From Chloroflexota bacterium (lineage in GTDB: Bacteria; Chloroflexota; Limnocylindria; Limnocylindrales; CSP1-4), in NCBI GenBank assembly GCA_021812735.1, contig JAKAMV010000495.1:1-7459 (forward strand): a stretch of 7,459 bases of DNA, given 5' to 3'. Position numbers and translations under genes: made by a program. The notes below the pieces were generated by a model. It worked only from the letters and a program-made list of their open reading frames with translations. It did no database searches and was not told where the DNA came from. Position 1 is the first letter of the stretch; the number at the start of each line of letters is the position of its first letter. Shown here piece after piece: positions 1 through 5,923 of this stretch.

Positions 1-2016
1 CGCCTGCTCCCCGCGTCGGCGCTGGTCCTGGTCGTGACCCTGGCGGCCGCGGCGATCATGGCCCCGCCGCTGCTCGTCCCGCAGATCGCCCACGATGTGA
101 CGGCAGCCGCGCTTTACGTGTCCAACGTTTCGTTCGCGGCACAGGCGACGGACTACTTCGCCGCGGGGGCCGCGCCGTCACCGGTGCTCCACTTCTGGTC
201 GCTCGGCGTGGAGGAGCAGTTCTACCTCCTCTGGCCGGCACTCATCCTCGTGATCACCCGCGGAGCCCGGAACCCGGCCCGGCGCATCGGGCTCGCGGTC
301 ACTCTGATCGCCGTGGCGTCGCTGGGGTTCGCGTCGTGGCTTGCCGGCGTGTCACTGCCGTGGGCGTTCTTCCTGCTCCCGAGCCGGGCTTGGGAGCTCG
401 CACTGGGCGGAATGCTCGCTGTCCTCGAGCCCCAGCTCGGCCGCATCCCAGGGCAGCTCGCGGCGGGCGGGGCATGGCTGGGCCTTGGGCTGGTGGTGGC
501 AGCCGGCTTCCTCCTCACCGGCGCTTCGGCTTTCCCGGGTATGGCTGCTTTGCTGCCGACGACGGGCGCCGTGCTCCTGATCGCGGGCGGCATGGCCGCG
601 GCCCCATGGGGCCCGGCGCGACTGCTGGGCGCCCGCCTGCCCCGGTTCATCGGCGGCATCAGCTATTCGGTGTACCTCTGGCACTGGCCGCTTCTGGTGC
701 TGCCGGCCCTCGCGCTCGGTGCTCCGCTGCCCGTGTGGTCGCGCCTCGTCCTGGCGCTCGCGGCGTTCCCGCTCGCAGCGGCGACAGCGCGGCTTGTTGA
801 GGACCCGCTGCGCCACGGGCGGTTCATCGGGACGCGTCCGCGCTGGAATCTTGCCATGGCCGGCGCGCTCGCCGTCGCGGTGGTGCTGACGGCCACCTCA
901 GTGAGCGCGTCGGTGGGTGCAGAACTGGGCAGCACCGCCCCGGCGGCGTCAGCGGATGCCGACCAGAACGCCCAGAGCCTCGACCAGATCCTCGACGCCG
1001 TGGGGAGCCCGAACGGATCCCCGGGCGCCAGCGTTTCGGCTTCCCCGGCATCCCCCGCGGCCAGCCCGACCCTGGTCGCAAACCCCAGTACCGCGGGCAT
1101 GACACCGATGCCGGATCGCACCCCAATACCGACCCCCCAGGGGATCGCCGCGCCCGTTCGACCCCAGACGGCCAACGCGGCGGTCCCCTCGAACCTCCAG
1201 CCCTCCCTGGCGGCCGCCGCGAGCGACATGCCGCTCACCTATCAGGACGGCTGCCACACGGGCATGGATCTTCCGCCATCGACGGCCTCGTGCTTGTACG
1301 CGAACCTATCGTCCAGCCACACCATCGCGCTGTTCGGCGACAGTCACGCGTTGAGCTGGTTCCCGGCCGTCTACCGGCTCGCCATGGACAAGGGCTGGCG
1401 GGTCCTCAGCCTGACGATGTCGGCATGCTCGCCGGCCGACGTCATCGAATGGAACCCTGCCTGGAACCGCACGATGCCCAACTGCGAGCTGTGGCGCGAG
1501 CAGTCCGTCGCAGAACTGGTACGCGCCCACCCCGACATCGTGCTGGTCACGGGGACACGCGGCTTCGAGAACGTGGACGCCTCCGGCAACGTGGTGACGG
1601 GCGACCTCCGGACGCGATTCTGGATCCAGGGGATGAAGCGAACGCTGGCCCGGCTGGTCCCCGCGGCGGGCCGCGTCATCCTGATCGGCGACCTCCCCAT
1701 CTCGGTCACCGACCCGCCGGTCTGCCTCTCCAAGCACCTCAACGATACGCTCGCCTGCGACACGCCGGTGGACCAGGCGATCAACTACGACTGGATCAAC
1801 ACGGAGTTCACCGTGGCGCGCGCGATGGGCACCGGGTACATCGATCCCGAGCGCTGGATTTGCGTGACGAGCCCGTGCCCCGCGGTCATCGGGAACCTGC
1901 TCGTTATGCGCGACAACGGCCACATGACCGCCACGTTCGCGGCCGCCCTGTGGCGTCGGCTGGAGGCTGCGGTCGTCCTGGCCGCGTCACAGACAACCAC
2001 GACGCTCATCTGGTAA
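1..2016 (+). CDS. Membrane O-acyltransferase (acyltransferase-3/OafA type) with C-terminal SGNH domain, 5' end outside window
   Basis: Integral membrane enzyme expected to transfer acyl (often acetyl) groups to envelope sugars. The open frame runs in from base 1, and the GTG at 34 lies inside a membrane helix, so the true start and the family's TM1 catalytic His are off-window. The 671 visible residues contain about nine membrane segments and the family motifs FWSLGVEEQFYLLWP (from base 193), FLLPSRAWEL, SYSVYLWHWPLL (from base 661) and VEDPLRH. A Ser/Pro/Ala-rich linker of about 100 residues follows (bases about 925-1245). Then comes an SGNH domain: GDSHA at 1336-1350 carries the nucleophile Ser, and RDNGH at 1909-1923 carries the Asp and His. 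Several Cys (DGCH, SACS, PNCE, PVCL, LACD, ICVTSPC) match the disulfide-rich extracytoplasmic form common in actinobacterial homologues. A 292-base gap separates it from the exporter genes. The family call is firm; the acceptor sugar is unknown. Confidence 0.93.
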   Translation, partial: RLLPASALVLVVTLAAAAIMAPPLLVPQIAHDVTAAALYVSNVSFAAQATDYFAAGAAPSPVLHFWSLGVEEQFYLLWPALILVITRGARNPARRIGLAVTLIAVASLGFASWLAGVSLPWAFFLLPSRAWELALGGMLAVLEPQLGRIPGQLAAGGAWLGLGLVVAAGFLLTGASAFPGMAALLPTTGAVLLIAGGMAAAPWGPARLLGARLPRFIGGISYSVYLWHWPLLVLPALALGAPLPVWSRLVLALAAFPLAAATARLVEDPLRHGRFIGTRPRWNLAMAGALAVAVVLTATSVSASVGAELGSTAPAASADADQNAQSLDQILDAVGSPNGSPGASVSASPASPAASPTLVANPSTAGMTPMPDRTPIPTPQGIAAPVRPQTANAAVPSNLQPSLAAAASDMPLTYQDGCHTGMDLPPSTASCLYANLSSSHTIALFGDSHALSWFPAVYRLAMDKGWRVLSLTMSACSPADVIEWNPAWNRTMPNCELWREQSVAELVRAHPDIVLVTGTRGFENVDASGNVVTGDLRTRFWIQGMKRTLARLVPAAGRVILIGDLPISVTDPPVCLSKHLNDTLACDTPVDQAINYDWINTEFTVARAMGTGYIDPERWICVTSPCPAVIGNLLVMRDNGHMTATFAAALWRRLEAAVVLAASQTTTTLIW

Positions 2017-2024
2017 GAGGGGAG

Positions 2025-2076
2025 GCTCCGCGGCTTGGACGGCAGACCCTGCCACTGGACGCCGGCGCGGCGGAGC
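2025..2076 (+). terminator. Possible transcription-end structure after the acyltransferase gene
   Basis: GCTCCGC at 2025-2031 is the exact reverse complement of GCGGAGC at 2070-2076. Between them sits a second perfect hairpin, GGCAG (2041-2045) and CTGCC (2049-2053) around a 3-base loop. The structure starts 9 bases after the stop codon at 2014-2016, where a terminator would be expected. There is no T-run downstream, so it is not a classical intrinsic terminator. In a GC-rich genome such nested pairs also arise by chance. Confidence 0.3.
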
Positions 2077-2197
2077 GTGTGGGAAGGAACGGCACCCAGA
2101 GGTGAGCAGCGTCGCCTCGGGCTCCCGATGCGCCTTGGGCCCGTCCCCCTGGGCCACCCTCGCCAACATTCCGGCGCGACCATCGCGCGGTGCCAGC

Positions 2198-2263
2198 AAG
2201 GCCCGCGGCGCGGGCTTCGGCGCCTGGTTCAAGACTCGCGGCGCGGGCTGCGGCACCCGGGTT
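2198..2263. repeat. Imperfect 33-bp tandem duplication
   Basis: Two adjacent 33-base units, 2198-2230 and 2231-2263, agree at about 26 of 33 positions. They share an exact 13-base core, CGCGGCGCGGGCT, at 2204-2216 and 2237-2249. The first unit also contains a perfect inverted repeat, GCCCGC (2201-2206) and GCGGGC (2210-2215), around a 3-base loop; changes in the second unit break the left arm. The period is a multiple of three, so it would preserve a reading frame if the region were translated. No function is evident. Confidence 0.6.
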
Positions 2264-2294
2264 CGGCCCTCCCGAGCGTGCCCGGCACCCGTGC

Positions 2295-2300
2295 TACCCT
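2295..2300 (+). promoter_or_regulatory. Candidate -10 element for a leaderless permease transcript
   Basis: TACCCT fits the TANNNT pattern of bacterial -10 elements. It ends 8 bases before the ATG at 2309, so transcription would begin at or within a base or two of the start codon. There is no Shine-Dalgarno sequence in front of this ATG; the preceding bases are C-rich. Leaderless mRNAs of this layout are common in high-GC actinobacteria. No convincing -35 element is seen, so the call rests on spacing and the hexamer alone. Confidence 0.35.
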
Positions 2301-2308
2301 CCCGCCTG

Positions 2309-3190
2309 ATGCAAACTCAGACGACTGCCGTCGCCCCGTCGCGTCCTCGCGCGCCGCAGCGCGGCCCGGTCGTGCTTCTCCGCGAGGCGGCCTCCGAGAT
2401 CTCCCAGCGGCGCCAGCTGATCAAGTACCTGGTGCAGGCCGACCTCAAGAAGAAGGGCGCCGACAGCCTGCTGGGCAACATCTGGTGGGTCGTGGACCCG
2501 CTGCTCCAGATGATGGTCTATGTCGTCCTCGTGAGCGTCATCCTCGCCCGGCCTCAGCCCGATTACCCGCTGTTCATCTTCTCGGCAATCCTGCCCTGGA
2601 AGTGGTTCACCAGCTCGGTTGGCGACGCCATCACGGCAGTCTCGGGCCAGGACAAGCTGATCAAGCAGATCAAGTTCCCCAAGATCGTCCTGCCGACGGC
2701 GTCAACGCTCGCCGGGATCGCGAATTTCGCGTTTGGCTTCATTCCGCTGATGGCGCTCCTGCTCCTGTTCTACCGTGACCGGATCTCCATCCTGCTCCTC
2801 CTGGTGATTCCGATCGGCATCGTGCAGCTCGTGTTCACGATGGCGTTCGGCTATCTGGTCTCGGCAACGAACGTGTTCTATCGAGACGTGGCCAACGTCA
2901 GCCGCCATGCGCTCCGGATGTGGTTCTACCTGTCCCCGGGCCTCTACGCAGCCTCGTCCCTGGACACGATCGCGAAAACCCATCCCACCATCATGAAACT
3001 GATGGAGCTCAACCCGTTCTTCACCTTGTTCGAGTCGTACCGCGCGGTCATCTACGGCGGCGACACCTCGGGCCCGTTCGTTCCCAACTTCATTCCCCTC
3101 CTGATCCTGCTCGGCGCGTCGCTGCTGTTCCTGCTGGTGACCACGCTGGTCTTCAAGCGAGCCGAGACCTCATTCGCCAAGGTCCTCTGA
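2309..3190 (+). CDS. ABC-2 type polysaccharide export permease (Wzm/TagG-like)
   Basis: Membrane subunit of an ABC exporter for a lipid-linked glycan such as O-antigen, teichoic acid-like polymer or capsule; it acts in the cytoplasmic membrane with the ATPase encoded next to it. The 293-residue product is of usual family length. After a polar N-terminus come the amphipathic entry segment LIKYLVQADLKKKGADSLLG (38-57) and IWWVVDPLLQ, then about six membrane segments (roughly 61-80, 88-106, 132-154, 160-185, 200-216, 262-282). Family landmarks are FYRDVANVSRHALRMWFYLSP (split at 190-210) and ELNPFFTLFESYRAVIYG (233-250). The ATG at 2309 is preferred because it places the entry helix about 30 residues in, as in relatives; a GTG at 2291 and a GTG at 2102 are in frame but less likely. 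No Shine-Dalgarno precedes 2309. Its TGA overlaps the ATPase ATG. The exported substrate cannot be read from the sequence. Confidence 0.92.
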   Translation: MQTQTTAVAPSRPRAPQRGPVVLLREAASEISQRRQLIKYLVQADLKKKGADSLLGNIWWVVDPLLQMMVYVVLVSVILARPQPDYPLFIFSAILPWKWFTSSVGDAITAVSGQDKLIKQIKFPKIVLPTASTLAGIANFAFGFIPLMALLLLFYRDRISILLLLVIPIGIVQLVFTMAFGYLVSATNVFYRDVANVSRHALRMWFYLSPGLYAASSLDTIAKTHPTIMKLMELNPFFTLFESYRAVIYGGDTSGPFVPNFIPLLILLGASLLFLLVTTLVFKRAETSFAKVL

Positions 3191-4032
3191 TGCCGCCCCA
3201 CGTGCTCACCCCGGTCAACTACGCCATCGACGTCCAGGGCCTGGGCGTGCAGTACAACCTGCGGCTGACCAAGAAGAACACCCTGCGCACCACGTTCCAG
3301 AACATCCTCAAGCGCGAGGGCGGGGACAAGAAGTTCTGGGCCCTGCGCGACGTCAGCTTCCGGCTGGTCCACGGCGAGTCGCTCGCCGTCATCGGGCCCA
3401 ATGGCGCCGGCAAGAGCACCCTGCTCCAGGTGCTGGCCGGGATCATCTACCCGTCCGAGGGCGTGATCGACGTCCGCGGCCAGATCTCGAGCCTCCTGCA
3501 ACTCGGAGCGGGGTTCGACCAGGAGCTGACCGGGCGCGACAACATCATGCTCGCCGGCGCCTTTCTGGGCATCGACCACCGAGTCATGCTGGACAAGCAG
3601 CAGTCGATCATCGACTTCGCGGATATCGGTGACTTCATCGACGCCCCCATCAAGACGTACTCCTCGGGCATGCGTGCGCGCCTCGGATTCTCGATCGCCA
3701 CCGCCGTGGATCCCGACGTCCTGCTCCTCGACGAAGTGCTCGCCACCGGCGACCAGGTGTTCCGCGAGAAGTCCAAGCAGCGCGTGCTCGAGATCGCCGC
3801 CAACGCCAAGGCCGTGGTCCTCGTGACCCATGACATGCACTGGGTCACCGAGTTCTGCAACCGGGCGATGCTCCTCGAGAAGGGGCGGGTCGTGATGGAG
3901 GGCGCCCCAGCGGAAGTCGTCGGGGCGGACGTGGAGCACTCCGCGCGCGCCAAGGCAGAGCGCGAGGCGGAGCTCCAGGCGATCGCCGCCAGGGCTGCGG
4001 CGGCCGTTCGCGTGAAGGCCGGCGCCCGCTAG
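3190..4032 (+). CDS. ABC polysaccharide exporter ATPase (TagH / short-Wzt type)
   Basis: Cytoplasmic ATPase that powers glycan export with the adjacent permease. The start ATG shares its A with the permease stop (TGATG at 3188-3192), a layout typical of translational coupling; a weak AAGG lies 7 bases upstream. The 280-residue product shows Walker A GPNGAGKST (69-77), a Q-loop region LLQLGAGFDQELTGRDN (102-118), signature YSSGMRARL (157-165), Walker B VLLLDEVLATGD (177-188) and the switch His in VTHDM (214). All catalytic elements look intact. The wording LLQLGAGF...ELTGRDN and DEVLATGD is characteristic of polysaccharide exporters (Wzt, TagH, KpsT group). After about residue 245 there is only an Ala/Glu/Arg-rich, probably helical tail of about 35 residues. 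The carbohydrate-binding domain of long Wzt proteins is absent. Function is firm at family level; substrate unknown. Confidence 0.95.
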   Translation: MPPHVLTPVNYAIDVQGLGVQYNLRLTKKNTLRTTFQNILKREGGDKKFWALRDVSFRLVHGESLAVIGPNGAGKSTLLQVLAGIIYPSEGVIDVRGQISSLLQLGAGFDQELTGRDNIMLAGAFLGIDHRVMLDKQQSIIDFADIGDFIDAPIKTYSSGMRARLGFSIATAVDPDVLLLDEVLATGDQVFREKSKQRVLEIAANAKAVVLVTHDMHWVTEFCNRAMLLEKGRVVMEGAPAEVVGADVEHSARAKAEREAELQAIAARAAAAVRVKAGAR

Positions 4033-4049
4033 GCTCGCACCCAGCCCCC

Positions 4050-4078
4050 CCGGGCCCTCGCTGCTTCGCGGGCCCCGG
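4050..4078. terminator. Probable bidirectional terminator hairpin between convergent genes
   Basis: CCGGGCCC at 4050-4057 pairs with GGGCCCCGG at 4070-4078 with a single bulged base, leaving a 12-base loop that can close by two further pairs. It lies in the 48-base gap between the ATPase stop on the + strand and the glycosyltransferase stop on the - strand, so it can serve both transcripts. No T-run follows on either side, as is common for GC-rich genomes. A run of seven C precedes the left arm (4045-4051). Confidence 0.5.
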
Positions 4079-4080
4079 CG

Positions 4081-5916
4081 TCAGGAAGCGCCCTGCTCCG
4101 CGTCGCTTGCCTGCGCGTCGAGGCGGTCCGCCAGCCAGCGCATGCCCCCAGGCGCCAGCCGCGCACCGGCCTCGAGCGCTGCCCGCGACGCCAGGACATC
4201 CATGGGGTCGAGGGCAACGAGCCAGGCCTCCGCGCCCGCCGCCGATCGCCGCTTCCACGCCTCGAGAACCAGCCACTCGAGCTGACGCCGGCGGAGCTCG
4301 TCGCGCTGGGCGCGCAGACGCCGCCGCGCGAGGGCCGCGCGTGGACGGAGCAGCAGCCGCAGCGGCCGCGCCACCACGGTCGGCAGGCCCGCCAAGCGTG
4401 GGCCGGCGAGCCTCGACATCTCAAGGTCGAACGGTCCGTCCGGGTCCACCGCCACCAGCGAGCCGACCCCTCCAGCGCCGCCGGGCGAGGCGCCCCGCGC
4501 CCGAATGGTCAGCACGGTCAGGTCGGAACGCTCCTGCCAGGAGAGCTGCGTCAGCCGGCGGTCGAGCAGGCCTCGCTGGGTCCCGACGAGCAGAAACGTA
4601 GCGCCGGGGGGCGGGCCGGTCCGCGCGGGCCCCGAGGCGGTCACGGGGACCGCTCGACCGACCGCCCCTTCCCCGGACCCCGTGGGCAGACGGTCCGTGC
4701 TGAGCCCGTCGTACAGGCGGCGGTAGGCAGCAGCCACGCGGGGAGGGCTGAAGCGCTCGTCGATTGAGCGGCGCATGCCAGCCGGGTCGAAATCGCCTCG
4801 CCGGGCGAGGACGTCCTCCACCGCCCGAGCGAGGTCCACCGGGTCGTGGCTCGCGGCGATGGTCCCGAGCGCTCCATCGAGCCCGATGACGTCCTCGACA
4901 CCGCCCGAGGGAGTGGCCGCCACCGGCAGACCCGACGCGGCGGCCTCCGCTGCGACCACGCCGAACGTCTCTGCGGGGCTGGGGTGGACGAACACCGCAG
5001 CGCGTGCCATCGCCGCTGCCACGCCCGCCCGATCAGCTGGGCCCTCGAATGCCAGGCGGTCGGCGATCCCCAGCTCCATCGCCAGGGCGATCCAGTGCGC
5101 CTCGATCTCGAGCGTCGGCGCACGGCCGATCAGCCGCAGGCGAAGCTCCGGGTGGTCGGCGGCAAGCCGAGCCATTGCTGCAAGCAGCACGTCGGTGCCC
5201 TTCTTCTCGCTTCGCTCGCCCACGAAGAGCAGTTCGCCGGGGTCGCGCGCCGCAGCACCAGTCGGCGTGAAGGCTGGCGTGTCCACGACGTTCCCGATGA
5301 CCTGGATCAAGCCCGCGTCGACGCCCAGGGCCGCGGCGAGCCCGCGGGCGGTGGCATGGCTGACCGCCACCAGACGGGTGTTGCCCTCGAGGAGCCGCCG
5401 ATAGGCCGCGGCCAGCGCCGGATCCCTCGTGATCGAGCGGACAGCGTCGGAGGCGTGCTCGGTGACCACCAGCGGGACGCCCAGCCGGGCCGCGATTCCC
5501 GCAGCCACGAGGCCATCCGGCACGCCCGTGTGGGCGTGGACCAGGTCGATCGGCCAGCGCTCGGCAAGCGCCTCGACGAACGGCTCGAGGAGCGCCGCGT
5601 GGGCGCGCACGCGGTCGCGCCATCCCGAGCGCTCCGCGTCGTCCACCTCGGGCAGGCGCGCCACGGCGGCACCGGCGCCCCAAGAGGCGGGGCGGTTGAG
5701 CGACTCGGGAGCGGTGACGGCCGAGCGCCACGTCGCCACTGCCCGCTCGAGCTCGAGATCGGTGAGCCGGCGTCCGCGGAGGAGGGCCGCGTCCCAGGAC
5801 GCAACCACCACCTCGGCGTTCGTGGCGGTGAGCGCGCGGACGAGATCGGCGACGAAGGCGCCCCGGAAGGGCGCGTCATGGGACGGGTACCACCGTGAGA
5901 CCGTGAGGACGTGCAT
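4081..5916 (-). CDS. GT4-type glycosyltransferase with an extra C-terminal GT-B-like half domain
   Basis: Predicted cytoplasmic or membrane-associated sugar transferase using a nucleotide sugar to extend a glycan. The 611-residue product is far longer than the usual 370-420. Residues 1-405 form a full GT-B unit: N-terminal MHVLTVSRWYPSHDAPFRG with the Gly-containing acceptor-side loop, DLVHAHTGVPDG (124-135), VVTEHAS (150-156), donor-site FVGERSEKKGTD (231-242), and the EX7E pair Glu316/Glu324 in SPAETFGVVAAEA, then SGGVEDVI. A Gly/Pro/Thr-rich linker (about 406-438) leads to an extra region (439-611) with strand-like TFLLVGTQ, DLTVLTIRA and AWLVALD, a long Arg-rich helix (about 524-558) and GMRWLADRLDAQ. 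The ATG at 5914-5916 is chosen because the family N-terminus begins exactly there; the open frame upstream to 6081 runs through the preceding gene. It is the last gene of the - strand run. Donor and acceptor are unknown. Confidence 0.92.
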   Translation of the reverse strand: MHVLTVSRWYPSHDAPFRGAFVADLVRALTATNAEVVVASWDAALLRGRRLTDLELERAVATWRSAVTAPESLNRPASWGAGAAVARLPEVDDAERSGWRDRVRAHAALLEPFVEALAERWPIDLVHAHTGVPDGLVAAGIAARLGVPLVVTEHASDAVRSITRDPALAAAYRRLLEGNTRLVAVSHATARGLAAALGVDAGLIQVIGNVVDTPAFTPTGAAARDPGELLFVGERSEKKGTDVLLAAMARLAADHPELRLRLIGRAPTLEIEAHWIALAMELGIADRLAFEGPADRAGVAAAMARAAVFVHPSPAETFGVVAAEAAASGLPVAATPSGGVEDVIGLDGALGTIAASHDPVDLARAVEDVLARRGDFDPAGMRRSIDERFSPPRVAAAYRRLYDGLSTDRLPTGSGEGAVGRAVPVTASGPARTGPPPGATFLLVGTQRGLLDRRLTQLSWQERSDLTVLTIRARGASPGGAGGVGSLVAVDPDGPFDLEMSRLAGPRLAGLPTVVARPLRLLLRPRAALARRRLRAQRDELRRRQLEWLVLEAWKRRSAAGAEAWLVALDPMDVLASRAALEAGARLAPGGMRWLADRLDAQASDAEQGAS

Positions 5917-5923
5917 CGCCAGG

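Larger units (their letters stand above)
2017..2308. other. Intergenic region with hairpins, a short tandem duplication and a candidate promoter
   Basis: This 292-base gap separates the acyltransferase stop from the preferred permease start. It holds a nested inverted repeat just after the stop (2025-2076), a degenerate 33-bp tandem duplication (2198-2263) and a TACCCT hexamer close to the permease ATG. The permease frame stays open back to a GTG at 2102, preceded by GGAAGGA at 2082-2088. That would add 69 residues rich in Arg, Gly, Pro, Ser and Cys, which is unlike the start of any ABC-2 exporter I know. I therefore treat the region as noncoding, although the GC-biased third positions of that extension leave some doubt. 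Confidence 0.6.

Noticed and set aside
34..36. GTG at 34 as start of the acyltransferase
   Set aside because: It sits within a hydrophobic helix and the frame is open to base 1. Starting there would delete the family's first membrane helices and the catalytic His.
2222..2242. A GGTTCAAGAC stretch resembling a tRNA T-loop
   Set aside because: The flanking five-base stem does not pair (mismatches at two positions and one wobble), and no acceptor, D or anticodon arm can be formed upstream.
3052..3939. A 295-codon - strand open frame opposite the ABC ATPase
   Set aside because: It is rich in His, Asp and Gly with no domain pattern, and it mirrors a clearly functional ATPase gene.
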